Assembly (NCBI GenBank): GCA_944323745.1
Contig: CALUTQ010000002.1
Coordinates: 62,001-126,000 of the forward strand
Length of the DNA: 64,000 bases
DNA from: Candidatus Avelusimicrobium pullarium
Lineage (GTDB): Bacteria > Elusimicrobiota > Elusimicrobia > Elusimicrobiales > Elusimicrobiaceae
Reading direction: 5' to 3'
The first letter of the stretch is position 1. Each line of letters begins with the position of its first letter. Below, piece by piece: positions 32,895 to 43,056 of the stretch. The position numbers were made by a program, and so were the translations under genes. The notes beneath the pieces were generated by a model. The model made no database searches, had not been told where the DNA came from, and was given only the letters and a program-made list of their open reading frames with translations.

Positions 32895-35800
32895 ATGATA
32901 AAATTTCTATCGTTGTTTTTAAGTTTTGCTTTGCTGTTTACCACGGTGGCGCCTTCTTATGCGCAGGCGGCAGACGCCCTGCGCACGCAGCGCAATCGGG
33001 TGCGTATGCCCGACAATGAAGACATAATGCGCCAGCAGTTTGTTATACCGCAGGACAATACCCGCGTCGTTCGTCCGCAAATTTTTTCTTCTCCGCTTCA
33101 GGAGGGGCAGCAAAACGATGGCAAAGATGTTTCCGTATTAGCCAAAGAGGTGGAAAAACAGGCTGCTTCGGCCGCCGTTAAAGGCAACAGCGTAGAAGCG
33201 GCCGTAGCCTACATTGAACAAGTTCTGCAGGAAGAACGCCAAAAGGCGGAAGAATATCGCCGCCGCGGCGGTGCCAGCATCGGGCCGGCGCAAAGCACCG
33301 ATTCGCACTATGTAACCGTTTTGCCGCGCTTGGATTTTATTTATGAAGGCAACCCGCTTTCTTCGGCTTCTTATCTGACCAAAAGCCTTCCCAAACAAAC
33401 CTGGGCCTGGGCCGGTATTCGTGTGGATTTGCAAGGCCTTTCCTCTTACAAAATGACCGACGATTGGGATGTGGAAACCTCTTGGAACCGTATGCTGGGG
33501 CGTGCCGAATATATGCCCAACGGAAATATCATCGGCGGCGGCACGCAGGTAGTTAAGGCCATTTCCGCTTACGGCGTTTCGGCCCAAGACGAAGAATTGG
33601 CCCGCATCTTTTTAACCCAAATGCTTCAAAGAGACGGCTTGTGCAAACAAACGGGCAGCCGTTTAAGAGCCGGCAATGCCGAAAATGAATATGAATTTAA
33701 ACTTCATTCCGTCCCCCTCTGCCAATACAGCACCCAAATTATGGAAGCGCTGGCGGTTTTGGCTGTCCAGCACGACGACAAAAAAGCCGTTGACGCCATT
33801 TATAATTATATGACGGCTAAACACCGTGAAGCGCTGGCCCCGATGGTGGTGATGCAAGGGGTAGCTTTGCTGCAGGGCATCAATACCGATTATTCTTACG
33901 CCAGACTGAAAAATTTTCTGCGCAATATAGCCCGTCAAAACGGCGGCGATAAATTTTTGCACGGTCTGAGCTATGTGTCTTTTGAAGGCTTGGCCAACTT
34001 GGCGCAGGAGCAAACCTCCTCCGGCAGGCATTTGGACAATTACACGGTGCGTTATTCTTATTTGGACACCGATACCGCCAAAAAGTTTTATCCTACGTTA
34101 GACTTGGACATTGTTACCCAGCAGCCTTTAACCAGCGACGGCAAATACCAGCTGCCTATGGGCAACGTCTATGAGGACATTGGCGCAATGTTGGCCAATG
34201 ACAAAAACCCCAAAAGTGCCGCCCTGGCCAAAGACATTTTGACCAGCGGGGCTTATTCTTGGCCGCTGACGGTTGGCGTGCTGATGGCCAATGAAGGCCG
34301 TTTTGCCGCGTCGGTGGCGGGCGACAAAGCCGCCGCAATGTGGCAAAGCCTGCTGAAAGCCGATTATACGGATATGAACGAAGGCACCCAGCGCCGTATG
34401 AAAGCGGCCGCGGCCGACGCTTTGCTGCGCCAAGGACTGCTCAGCCAGCAGCAAAGCCGGGAGTATGCGGCCAAAGACGCCGCCAAATTTGCCCGTTATC
34501 AACGGCAGGAAAAAGTAAATTTCGGTTTAAGCGCGTTGGATATACTGACGATTGTGGTTACGTTGCCGCTGCTGGTCAAATCGGTGGCGCAAGGCTCTGT
34601 TAAAGTAGTGGCCAAATTACGCAATTTCAGCAAGGCAACGGCTTCCGCCGCCAGAAGAAGCGGCGCAACGGCCCGCGTGGCTGCGTCCGCCCCCAAATCT
34701 GCGGCCCCCGCCGCCGAAGCAACAGCCGGCCGCCAAGCTGCGTCTATGAGTGCGCAGGAAGCGTCCAGAGTGGGGCAGGAATGGCTCAATGCCGCTAAAG
34801 AGGCGGAAGCGGCCAAACAAGCCCAAGCAGCCGCTTGGCAGGCCGCCCAGGCGGAAAAAGAAGCCGCCCGTGTGGCAGCCGCCGCCGAAAAAACCGTTTC
34901 AGCCGCTCCTGCCGCTCCCGCCCCGGCCCGTGCGCCCGCTTGGGTAAAAACGGACGGGGTAAATGCCTTGGGCCAAACCGTTCAAACTTGGAAACCGGTT
35001 GAACCGGTAGCGCTCGGTTCCAAACCCTCGCTTTTCAAAAATTGGTGGCAAAATACGCTGGAATGGGGCGGCAACGCCTGGTATGACGGCAAACAACTTT
35101 TCAGCGATTTAGCCGCTGCCGCCAGACGTAAAACCGCCGCGGCGGCTTTGGCCGTATCTTTAAACTTTACGCCTATTCCTTCCACGGGGGTGCAGGCTGT
35201 GCTGCGTGCCGAAGCCGGACTTGGCAATATGGTGCGCACGGAACAGGTTTTTGCCGGTACGCGCTCTTTGGTGCAGCAAGGGGCGGCCCTTGGCCGCACT
35301 TTACAGGCGCCGGCTTTTACGGCGGCAGGCATAGCGCCGGCCACGTCGTCTTTGCAAGCAGCCAATGCCGCTGCCTCTGCGGCGGCGGGCTTGCAGCAAA
35401 CGTCGGCGGCGATGTCCCTTGCGCGCCCTATGCTGGCAGGGATGGCGCTGCCGTTCTCGTCTTTTCAGCTTACTATGCCGTTTGTGCCCGTGGCCGTGAC
35501 GCCCGATTTGGAACGTCAGCTGGGGTTGGGTAATTTCTTTAAATTTAAAGCAGGCAAATTCCAGTTCCGTGCCGATTATGACAAAGAAATGAAGAAATAT
35601 AAACAGCTGCTGACTTTGCAAGGGCTGCCGACGGACCCTGCCTATATTTCTTTCAGCGCGTTACAGGCACGCAAACTGCAGCATACGCTTAATGTAAACG
35701 CCACGAATTTGTATTGGCAGCAGCAAGGCTACCCCCTTACCGGCAAAATGCAAAGCTTTTTGCAGCACGGGCTGGAAGGCGCGTATTTGTATGGCATTGC

Positions 35801-38800
35801 GCCGCTGGCGTACCGCAATAACCCGTATTATCAACAAAATCAGGCTTCTTTAAAGGCAGCGCCGGTACAGCCGGCCGCCACGGCGGCGCAGCAGCAAACC
35901 CCCGCATCTGCCAAAGCCGAAACTACCTCATCTGCCGGCGGCTATTTATACAGCGGTATTCCGGTATTTGCTTTGGCGTCCGTTTTCCAAAAAATCGGGA
36001 AGTCTTTTTGGGATACCTATTTGCGCAGTATGGCCAATGCCAATGCCCGCACGACCTTAAAACGCCAAAAACCGCTGGCAACGGAACTGCGTGACATTTT
36101 GACCGGCCGCGCCGCCGTGCAATATAAAGAAAAAGCTTTGGTCAAACTCTACAGCGAATATAGTGTTTTTGACCAAGTGATTGATGCCTTGCCGGTGGAT
36201 ACGCAAAACCGTTTGAACGCCAATGAAAAATTGAAAGACAAAACGGCCTTGGCCAAAGATTTATATTCTTTGTACACGATGGACGTATTTGCCCAGCCGC
36301 TGGCGCATTTAAGCAACCATATCCCGATAGCCGAATATGCCCGCGAACTGGAAGAAATTATTTCCTCGCCGGATTTTAAGGCTGAAAGCCACATTGTGTA
36401 TGATAATACACCGGTTCTGTCGGCAGAGTCCAACCTGTTTACCGGTGTAGTGCGCAGCTTGCAGGAAGTGAATAAAGAAGCGGTGCTGGCTTCCTCCCGC
36501 CCGAAAGGCTGGGCCACGCAAAACGCCGATGACGGTCGTTCCGTAACGGGCGGCTGGATCTATTTTGAAAACGACGTGCCCGTTTACTACCGCTATTCCA
36601 ACGGGGAATTGTCCGCCTCGCCGGTGGCGGTGCTGCATCAGGAGCCGTCTTCCTGGTATGCTACACTGCTTTCATATATAGGCGCTTCCACCAAGAGAGG
36701 GTTTAAAGTTCCCAAAGGGATGGTATTGGCGTTGGACGAAAACGGCAAATTTAAATATGTACGCCAGCCCGGGCATTTGGCGGAATTGGTATCCAGCAAA
36801 GCCGCCCGCAATGTGCTGGACAACTTGTATACCCAAGGGTCCGTGGCGGTAGAGTTTGACACCCCTTACAGCACCACCGACTTGTTGGCTATGGCAAAAA
36901 TGTTGGAAAGCACCCCCAACGTCAATTTCCAAATTTCGCTTAACAGATCCAACTCTTTTAAGCAATTTGTCAATATGCTGGGTATGTTCTTTGGTTTAAA
37001 CGTGGACAGCGTGATGGTCGCCCCGTTTAAAAAAGCAGCCAGTGCAGATGCTTCCCCCACCACGGAAGCCGTGGCCCCCAACCTGTTCGGCGGCGTGGGT
37101 TATGTTACCCCCCGTGCCGCGGGCGAATTGGTGCCGCATATGCAAAAATGGGGTATGGATAAGTCCACCTTTACGATTTTGGCCTTCTCGCTGGCGACGC
37201 TGTTGATTTCTTCTCTTTATGGCGTAAACGGTATTACCTCTACCAGCGATTTGAGCCTGTGGGGCCTGGCGCTGCCGATGGTGGTGCTGGTGTTGGCTTC
37301 CAGCTTGCTGCGTTCGTCTGCACCGTTGCTGCTTAACCACTATAAAGACCCGCAAATGCGTACGGCGGCCAACTTGCAGATGTCTACCTATCAGCAGTTG
37401 GCGCGTGTATTGCTGGCAGGGGTCACGTTCCTGTGGCCCAAACTGGTGCCGGGCGGCAACGACTTTGTGGCCGTTCCTGCGGCAGCTATTCTGGCTATGG
37501 TCACATTAGGGCTGTTTGTAAACACTTCTATGTGGGATAACGTGCGGATGGACATTGTCAACGCCTGGAAACATCCCTTCAAATCTATGGCTAAAGCCTG
37601 GAAAGGCTTAAAAACCGTTGGCCCGGCTCTGGGTAGAGGGATAATAACGGGTGTGTTTGCACCGTTTATAAATTTATTTTCCGCCGTCAAAAACAAATTG
37701 TCTTCCGCTCCCAAAACCTATGCAAACACCGATGAAGGGCGCTATAAGGAAGAATATGATAAAGAGTTTTTAACCCAGCAGGACACGAAAGATTCCTTGC
37801 TGCGTGTAACCTTGGCGTATGCTTCGTATGCGGCTTCCGTAATGCTGCTTAACCAAGTAGCCGGCACTTCGCTGGGTACGTGGGGGCAGGCGGCCGTAAC
37901 GGCGTTTGCCGTAGCGTCCCTGCTGGTGCGCCGTCAGGCCAGCAAATGGGTGGAAAGAGGTAAATTTACCGACGACCAACTGACCGGTATTTCGTTTGCC
38001 GGTTTGGCGTTGGCACCGTTGGCTTTGGCCCTGCTGCCGTATGAAGGCGGTGTGCTTGCTATGCTGGGGCTTGTGATAGCCGGTATCGGGCTGAATATGA
38101 GTACGGCCGTGCCCGGCCAGCTGGACAATACCCGCCTGCAAAACAACGTAACGGCCACAATGCAGGAACGCAAGAATAAAGTATTGCAGGACAATACGCT
38201 TTCTCCTGCGGAAAAAGAAGCAAAAATAGCCGATTTGGAACAGATGGAAAAATATTGGGCCGGCTGGGCCAGCAAAAACTACAGTCAAGCCAATGCCAAC
38301 GGTATTTACGGTATTTATGCGGCGGTATTGGCCAGCGGGTTGCTCTCCGCCTTTGCGCCGGATGCTTCCGGCTGGGCCGCGCGCCTGATTTTCCTCTATT
38401 CCGCTGCCGTGGCCGCGGTGGGCGCCTGGAAGACCAAAGCGATGGCCGGCAGTTTCCTGCGGGCTTTTGCCAATGTGCTGTTTGGCAAGCAAACGCTGGT
38501 TAAAATTTCCGAAAAAGATTTGGCCTCTCATTCCGTCTCTTACAAGACCTTCGGGATAAGTGAGGACCAAAAGAAAGCCACTGCGATGATGGTGTCTTTG
38601 TGGAAAGGCAAAAAAGACAGCATCAAAACGCTTAAAAATAAGTTGGCGCCTTACGGGGTGGTTACGATGGCCTCAGAGGTCAAAATGGTGGGCATTTTGA
38701 ACCGTATGATTACCATTCAAAACCGCTTGGTGGCCCTGAGCGAAGTGCTGGGTGTGGAAAACGTTCGCCCCGCCTTTGAAGACTTGCTGGTGTTGGCTAA

Positions 38801-39284
38801 AGACTATCAGGAAGTGTTAAACCAAAGCCACCTTTCCGAAGCGTTAAACCGCCAGTTTGGCAAATTGCTCGCGGTGCTGTGCGTGAACGGTTCGCTGGAG
38901 CAGGGTGTGGCGCCGCAGCCCGGTTATATGACGGAGGGCGATTTTACCGTACTGGATAATTACCGCGATTTTATGAAGGCCAAAGACCTGATTAACGAGC
39001 TGGACGTCTTGGCCAAAAATATCAGACGCGGCGGCAGTGCGGTAACGCCGGAAACCTATGGCCAGTTTGTAACCTACCACACGATGACGAAAAACCTGCT
39101 GCAAGATTACGTGCAGGCTAACCCGTCCGAGTCCGGCCGCGTAAAAGTGGAAGAAGACAGACTGCGCGCCATTTGCAGAGGCTTAAAGATTTCCAACGCC
39201 AGAGCGGGAACCCTGCGCAAAAACGCGGGCAAAACTTCCCCTGAAAACGTCCAGTTGTTGGAAGATATTCTGCAAGCTTACTAA
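32895..39284 (+). CDS. Giant secreted/membrane protein with MFS-like C-terminal half
   Basis: A 2,129-residue protein. A signal peptide (MIKFLSLFLSFALLFTTVAP, cleavage near AQA-A) is followed by a helical, repeat-poor domain to about 540. Then come a hydrophobic segment (LDILTIVVTLPLLVKSV), an Ala/Glu-rich low-complexity coiled stretch (about 580-690), further globular parts with Ala-Gln-rich linkers, and from about 1420 to 1850 at least ten hydrophobic helices arranged like an MFS transporter (first FTILAFSLATLLISSLYGV). The last 270 residues are polar and helical. The frame is continuous with uniform codon use, so it is expressed as one chain. Elusimicrobium-type genomes are known to carry such giant proteins. 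Function unknown. Confidence 0.85.
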   Translation: MIKFLSLFLSFALLFTTVAPSYAQAADALRTQRNRVRMPDNEDIMRQQFVIPQDNTRVVRPQIFSSPLQEGQQNDGKDVSVLAKEVEKQAASAAVKGNSVEAAVAYIEQVLQEERQKAEEYRRRGGASIGPAQSTDSHYVTVLPRLDFIYEGNPLSSASYLTKSLPKQTWAWAGIRVDLQGLSSYKMTDDWDVETSWNRMLGRAEYMPNGNIIGGGTQVVKAISAYGVSAQDEELARIFLTQMLQRDGLCKQTGSRLRAGNAENEYEFKLHSVPLCQYSTQIMEALAVLAVQHDDKKAVDAIYNYMTAKHREALAPMVVMQGVALLQGINTDYSYARLKNFLRNIARQNGGDKFLHGLSYVSFEGLANLAQEQTSSGRHLDNYTVRYSYLDTDTAKKFYPTLDLDIVTQQPLTSDGKYQLPMGNVYEDIGAMLANDKNPKSAALAKDILTSGAYSWPLTVGVLMANEGRFAASVAGDKAAAMWQSLLKADYTDMNEGTQRRMKAAAADALLRQGLLSQQQSREYAAKDAAKFARYQRQEKVNFGLSALDILTIVVTLPLLVKSVAQGSVKVVAKLRNFSKATASAARRSGATARVAASAPKSAAPAAEATAGRQAASMSAQEASRVGQEWLNAAKEAEAAKQAQAAAWQAAQAEKEAARVAAAAEKTVSAAPAAPAPARAPAWVKTDGVNALGQTVQTWKPVEPVALGSKPSLFKNWWQNTLEWGGNAWYDGKQLFSDLAAAARRKTAAAALAVSLNFTPIPSTGVQAVLRAEAGLGNMVRTEQVFAGTRSLVQQGAALGRTLQAPAFTAAGIAPATSSLQAANAAASAAAGLQQTSAAMSLARPMLAGMALPFSSFQLTMPFVPVAVTPDLERQLGLGNFFKFKAGKFQFRADYDKEMKKYKQLLTLQGLPTDPAYISFSALQARKLQHTLNVNATNLYWQQQGYPLTGKMQSFLQHGLEGAYLYGIAPLAYRNNPYYQQNQASLKAAPVQPAATAAQQQTPASAKAETTSSAGGYLYSGIPVFALASVFQKIGKSFWDTYLRSMANANARTTLKRQKPLATELRDILTGRAAVQYKEKALVKLYSEYSVFDQVIDALPVDTQNRLNANEKLKDKTALAKDLYSLYTMDVFAQPLAHLSNHIPIAEYARELEEIISSPDFKAESHIVYDNTPVLSAESNLFTGVVRSLQEVNKEAVLASSRPKGWATQNADDGRSVTGGWIYFENDVPVYYRYSNGELSASPVAVLHQEPSSWYATLLSYIGASTKRGFKVPKGMVLALDENGKFKYVRQPGHLAELVSSKAARNVLDNLYTQGSVAVEFDTPYSTTDLLAMAKMLESTPNVNFQISLNRSNSFKQFVNMLGMFFGLNVDSVMVAPFKKAASADASPTTEAVAPNLFGGVGYVTPRAAGELVPHMQKWGMDKSTFTILAFSLATLLISSLYGVNGITSTSDLSLWGLALPMVVLVLASSLLRSSAPLLLNHYKDPQMRTAANLQMSTYQQLARVLLAGVTFLWPKLVPGGNDFVAVPAAAILAMVTLGLFVNTSMWDNVRMDIVNAWKHPFKSMAKAWKGLKTVGPALGRGIITGVFAPFINLFSAVKNKLSSAPKTYANTDEGRYKEEYDKEFLTQQDTKDSLLRVTLAYASYAASVMLLNQVAGTSLGTWGQAAVTAFAVASLLVRRQASKWVERGKFTDDQLTGISFAGLALAPLALALLPYEGGVLAMLGLVIAGIGLNMSTAVPGQLDNTRLQNNVTATMQERKNKVLQDNTLSPAEKEAKIADLEQMEKYWAGWASKNYSQANANGIYGIYAAVLASGLLSAFAPDASGWAARLIFLYSAAVAAVGAWKTKAMAGSFLRAFANVLFGKQTLVKISEKDLASHSVSYKTFGISEDQKKATAMMVSLWKGKKDSIKTLKNKLAPYGVVTMASEVKMVGILNRMITIQNRLVALSEVLGVENVRPAFEDLLVLAKDYQEVLNQSHLSEALNRQFGKLLAVLCVNGSLEQGVAPQPGYMTEGDFTVLDNYRDFMKAKDLINELDVLAKNIRRGGSAVTPETYGQFVTYHTMTKNLLQDYVQANPSESGRVKVEEDRLRAICRGLKISNARAGTLRKNAGKTSPENVQLLEDILQAY

Positions 39285-39300
39285 TACGCGTCTTTTTAAA

Positions 39301-39329
39301 AACCCCGGTCTTTATGGCCGGGGTTTTTT
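39301..39329 (+). terminator. Terminator of the giant gene
   Basis: CCCCGG (39303-39308) and CCGGGG (39318-39323), then six T. Confidence 0.85.
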
Positions 39330-39497
39330 ACTGGATAATTTTTTTAGCCGATATTGTTATTTGCCTTTGCGGACCGGCCCGCTTATAGCCTCCCCCCTTT
39401 ATAAAGAGATTTCTGAGGGTGCCTTACGGCCCGCAAAACGGGTTGTTTGTGTGCCAAACGGACATTAGGGGCTCTTTTGAAATGATGCAAACACCAT

Positions 39498-39530
39498 AAA
39501 AAAACCCGACCCAGAAGGTCGGGTTTTTTA
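39498..39530 (-). terminator. Terminator of pyk
   Basis: ACCCGACC (39504-39511) and GGTCGGGT (39517-39524) with A- and T-runs. Confidence 0.88.
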
Positions 39531-39542
39531 ACAATCACTTTA

Positions 39543-40961
39543 TTACGCTTTAATGATGTAAAGCAGGTTGGTTTTGCCCGATTGTCCCACCGGAATGCCG
39601 GCGGTAACCACAATTTCCTGCCCTTTATGCACCAGGCCGCTTTCCAGCGCGGCGCGGCGGGCTTCGGCTTCAATATCATCAAAGGTTTGCAAATCTTTTA
39701 CCACCACGGAAGTAACACCCCAAATCAGCGCCATATGACGCGCTGTGGTGATTTTGGGCGTCAGGGAAAGGATATGCACCCCCGGGCGGAATTTAGCCGT
39801 TTTAAGGGTGGTTTTGCCCGAATCGGTAAAATTGACGATTACATTAGCCGTCTGTACGGCGCGTGCGGCAATACCGGCGGCAATGGTAATAGCCGTTTCG
39901 GCGTTTTCATCAATAATTTTGTCGCGGCGAAGCAGGTTTTGGCGATAGCGTTCGTCCTGTTCCACCGTATGGATGATATTGTGCATCGTTTGCACCGCTT
40001 CCACGGGGTGTTTGCCGGCTGCCGTCTCGCCGGAAAGCATCACCGCATCCACGCCGTCATAAACGGCGGTGGCCACGTCAGAAGCTTCGGCGCGGGTCGG
40101 GGTGACGTTATTAATCATACTTTCCAGCATTTGGGTGGCAATGATGACGGGCTTTCTTTCGCGGCGGCACATATCTACAATGCGCCGCTGCAAAACGGGT
40201 ACCATCTCCGTGCTTACTTCTACGCCCAAATCGCCGCGGGCGACCATTACCGCGTCGGAAAGAGCAATAATTTCCTGCAAGTGTTCCACGGCGGAGGGCT
40301 TTTCAATTTTGGAAATGATATTGGCCTGGCTGGTCATCAGGCTGCGCAGTTCCAGCAAATCTTCCGGCTGCTGTACAAAAGACAAACCGATAAAATCGGC
40401 GCCCAGTTTTTCGGCCAGTTTTAAGTCTTCACGGTCTTTGGCGGTCAAAGCGCTGATAGGCAGCTTTACGCCGGGGACGTTAACCCCTTTGTGGTTGGAA
40501 AGCATCCCCCCCACCGTAACGGTGGTGTGGGCCACGCTGTCGGTATGGTCATCTATGCGCAGGCGGATGAGCCCGTCGTTTAAAAGCAGTTCCAAGCCGG
40601 GGTGCATCGCTTTAAAAATTTCCGGATGGGGCAGGGTAACGCGGGTTTCGTCGCCGTCTTCGCCGGTCATATCCAGCGTAAATTTCTGCCCTTCTTTTAA
40701 TAACACTTCCCCGTTTTTAAAATTACCCACGCGCAGTTTGGGGCCCTGCAAATCGCACAAGATGCCCAAGCAAATGCCGTATTTCTTTTCCAAGGCGCGT
40801 ATGGTATTGACGCGGGCCGTCATTTCTTCTTCGGTGCCGTGGCTGAAATTTAAGCGGAACACCGATACCCCCGCCTGCACCAGTTTATCCAGCATTTGCG
40901 GCGACTGGCTGGCCGGCCCCACCGTAGCGATAATTTTGCAAAAAGTATCTTGTATCAACAT
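39543..40961 (-). CDS. pyk: Pyruvate kinase
   Basis: Last step of glycolysis: phosphoenolpyruvate plus ADP to pyruvate plus ATP. The 472 residues are full length. Visible motifs are TVGPASQSPQML, FRLNFSHG, the active-site segment ISKIEKPSAVEH, MVARGDLGVEV and the ATQMLESM segment ending in ETAAGKHP. The C-terminal allosteric domain is present (ALESGLVHKGQEIVVTAG). Stands alone. Confidence 0.97.
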   Translation of the reverse strand: MLIQDTFCKIIATVGPASQSPQMLDKLVQAGVSVFRLNFSHGTEEEMTARVNTIRALEKKYGICLGILCDLQGPKLRVGNFKNGEVLLKEGQKFTLDMTGEDGDETRVTLPHPEIFKAMHPGLELLLNDGLIRLRIDDHTDSVAHTTVTVGGMLSNHKGVNVPGVKLPISALTAKDREDLKLAEKLGADFIGLSFVQQPEDLLELRSLMTSQANIISKIEKPSAVEHLQEIIALSDAVMVARGDLGVEVSTEMVPVLQRRIVDMCRRERKPVIIATQMLESMINNVTPTRAEASDVATAVYDGVDAVMLSGETAAGKHPVEAVQTMHNIIHTVEQDERYRQNLLRRDKIIDENAETAITIAAGIAARAVQTANVIVNFTDSGKTTLKTAKFRPGVHILSLTPKITTARHMALIWGVTSVVVKDLQTFDDIEAEARRAALESGLVHKGQEIVVTAGIPVGQSGKTNLLYIIKA

Positions 40962-41078
40962 ATGTTTATTACCTGTCCTTATTTAAATATCTATATATAT
41001 TTTATTATTTTCCAAACCGGCCTGTCATCTGCGGGGATGAGTCTTTTTAATAAACGCAAAATTAGATAAAATAACTGT

Positions 41079-41546
41079 ATGAACGCCGAATTTACCCCCA
41101 AGAAAGATTATTTTGCCCCTATGCACACGGCCGAACACGTGCTTAATCAAACGATGATGCGTCTGTTTGGCTGTCCGCGCAGCAAAAGCTCGCACATAGA
41201 AAAAACAAAATCTAAATGTGATTATGCTTTGCCTGCCGCCCCTACGCAGGCCCAAATGGACGAAGTGGCACGCCAAGTGAACGAGGTGCTGTCTTCCGCC
41301 CTGCCCGTGACGGCCAAAACACTTTCCCGCGCCGAAGCGGAAAAAATACCGGGGCTGGATACGTCCAAACTGCCTAAGGACGCCGGCGACCAGCTGCGCA
41401 TTGTGTTTGTGGGCGATTATGACGCCTGCCCTTGCATCGGGGCTCACGTTGCCAATACCGCGGAAGTGGGGCGGTTTGTTGTGTCTTCTTGGGACTATAA
41501 TGACGGACGGCTGCGCTTGCGCTTTAAACTGGAAAACGTACAATGA
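41079..41546 (+). CDS. AlaX/ThrRS-SAD-like editing domain protein
   Basis: A 155-residue stand-alone second-additional-domain protein like those that deacylate mischarged tRNA. The two zinc-binding halves are visible: MHTAEHVLNQTMMRLFG (HxxxH) and YDACPCIGAHVANTAEVG (CxxxH), together with a RIVFVGDYD strand. It is shorter than typical AlaX and lacks the N-terminal barrel, resembling short SAD-only proteins. Overlaps the next gene by ATGA. Specific tRNA unknown. Confidence 0.75.
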   Translation: MNAEFTPKKDYFAPMHTAEHVLNQTMMRLFGCPRSKSSHIEKTKSKCDYALPAAPTQAQMDEVARQVNEVLSSALPVTAKTLSRAEAEKIPGLDTSKLPKDAGDQLRIVFVGDYDACPCIGAHVANTAEVGRFVVSSWDYNDGRLRLRFKLENVQ

Positions 41547-42436
41547 AAAGAATGCATCTGTTGAAAATAAGCAGTTTAGTGCTGCTGTTGTTGCTGATAT
41601 GCGGCGGCGCTTCCGCCCAAAACTTGAAACGGGGCTGGGAGCTGGAGCTAAAAAAAGCGGCGTTGGATTTGTCTTCCACCAGCGTCAAAAATGCCGCCGA
41701 ATATCAAGATTTCCCCAACTCAAAACTGTCGGCGGACTCTCAAAATGTGGTAAAGGGCACGCTGGATTTGGTGGGTAATTACTTTGCCAAAAATTACGTA
41801 TGGGGCAATGAGCTGCTGTTGGACTACGGCAAAACTACCCTGAAACCGTACGACGAAGAAACCACCACCAACGAAACGGCTGACAATATTTTGTTCACTT
41901 CTTCGTATACCCAGCGTTTGTGGAACGTGCAAAATTTTTTGGGCGGGTTTGAAGCGGGCCCCTTTGGTTCGCTGACGTATCAGACCGAGTTTAACTCTCA
42001 GGGCGACAGCCCGCTTAAAAAAGTGCTGCGCGCCGCTTTGGGCGTAAAAATTTATGAAGGCAAATATATTAAAAATTTTCACGTGGCGGCCTTTGCCGAA
42101 GACGATTTAACCTATGACCCGTCTTCTGAAAAATACGGTTGGGAAACAGCCATAGAAATTCAGCAGCCGATTCGGGAAGGCGTCAAAGCCGTCTATAGCG
42201 GGATGTTCCGCAACTATCTGCACGAAACCCATCCGGAAGCTACCGATATTGATTACGAAGCCGGTCTGGACGCCCGCTTGGACGTGGCCGTGCTGAAAGA
42301 ACTTTCCGTAGCGCCGTTTATTTCTTTCTACACCGCACAGGCCAGAGCCTTTGGCAAACGCGGCCAAAACCTTTATGTAGGCGTTTCATTAAGTTTCAGC
42401 CATACGTTTATTAAAGCCAAAACCGAGGAAGAATGA
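41543..42436 (+). CDS. Exported protein, probable outer-membrane beta-barrel
   Basis: A 297-residue protein with a signal peptide (LLKISSLVLLLLLICGGASA). The mature part alternates hydrophobic and polar residues with aromatic girdle residues (YFAKNYVWGNELLLDYGKTT, NFHVAAFAEDDLTYD) and ends LYVGVSLSFSHTFIKAKTEEE. This strand pattern and the extended acidic turns fit a DUF481- or DUF3078-like barrel in the outer membrane. Located in a two-gene unit with the editing-domain gene, a link I cannot explain. Confidence 0.65.
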   Translation: MKRMHLLKISSLVLLLLLICGGASAQNLKRGWELELKKAALDLSSTSVKNAAEYQDFPNSKLSADSQNVVKGTLDLVGNYFAKNYVWGNELLLDYGKTTLKPYDEETTTNETADNILFTSSYTQRLWNVQNFLGGFEAGPFGSLTYQTEFNSQGDSPLKKVLRAALGVKIYEGKYIKNFHVAAFAEDDLTYDPSSEKYGWETAIEIQQPIREGVKAVYSGMFRNYLHETHPEATDIDYEAGLDARLDVAVLKELSVAPFISFYTAQARAFGKRGQNLYVGVSLSFSHTFIKAKTEEE

Positions 42437-42440
42437 TTTA

Positions 42441-42468
42441 AAAACCGGAGCCGAAACTCCGGTTTTTA
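42441..42468 (+). terminator. Terminator of the barrel gene
   Basis: ACCGGAG, CCGAAA, CTCCGGT (42444-42463) then five T; bidirectional and shared with ogt. Confidence 0.85.
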
Positions 42469-42494
42469 TTTTTTTATACTGACGGATAAAACCT

Positions 42495-42962
42495 TTATTT
42501 TCCGGCTTGTTCCAAATTCAATAATTTTTGTTTGATGTCTACGCCGCCGGCATAGCCGACCAAACGGCCGTTTTTGCCCACAATGCGGTGACAGGGCACC
42601 ATAATCACCAACGGATTGCGGTTGCAAGCCATCCCCACGGCGCGGCCGGCTTTTGGACGGCCGATACGACGGGCAATCTCTCCGTAAGAAACCGTTTGCC
42701 CGTAAGGCACCGCCAACAGCGCCTGCCACACTTGTTGCTGAAACGGCGTGCCGTGCGGGGCAAGCGGCAAGGTAAAAACTTTTCTTTCCCCCGCAAAATA
42801 TTGAGTTAATTGTTTTTTTGTTTGCAGCAGCAGCGGCGTTTGTTTTTCCGGCGCGCCGGACGGTACGCTTCGCACGCCAGGAAGGCACAGCTGTATGAGG
42901 CGGCCGTTTTCTTCCACCGCCGTCAGGGGCCCTATAGGGGTATCAAAAACAATCTTATACAT
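42495..42962 (-). CDS. ogt: Methylated-DNA-protein-cysteine methyltransferase
   Basis: Suicide repair protein that removes O6-alkyl groups from guanine. The 155 residues contain the helix-turn-helix segment FQQQVWQALLAVPYGQTVSYGE, the acceptor motif VPCHRIV and the closing GRLVGYAGGVDIK. The N-terminal start is set at ATG 42962 (MYKIVFDTPIGPL); a TTG two codons upstream is less likely. Single gene. Confidence 0.95.
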   Translation of the reverse strand: MYKIVFDTPIGPLTAVEENGRLIQLCLPGVRSVPSGAPEKQTPLLLQTKKQLTQYFAGERKVFTLPLAPHGTPFQQQVWQALLAVPYGQTVSYGEIARRIGRPKAGRAVGMACNRNPLVIMVPCHRIVGKNGRLVGYAGGVDIKQKLLNLEQAGK

Positions 42963-43010
42963 ACACAAAGTATAGCAAAAGCCACATTTGGATAATTTTT
43001 CCCGTACAAT

Positions 43011-43043
43011 AAAAAACCGCGCCCCGTAAAAAGGGCGCGGTTT
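43011..43043 (-). terminator. Terminator of the Fe-ADH gene
   Basis: AAACCGCGCCC (43014-43024) and its exact inverse (43033-43043) flanked by A and T. Confidence 0.85.
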
Positions 43044-43056
43044 GGTTAAAAACAGC

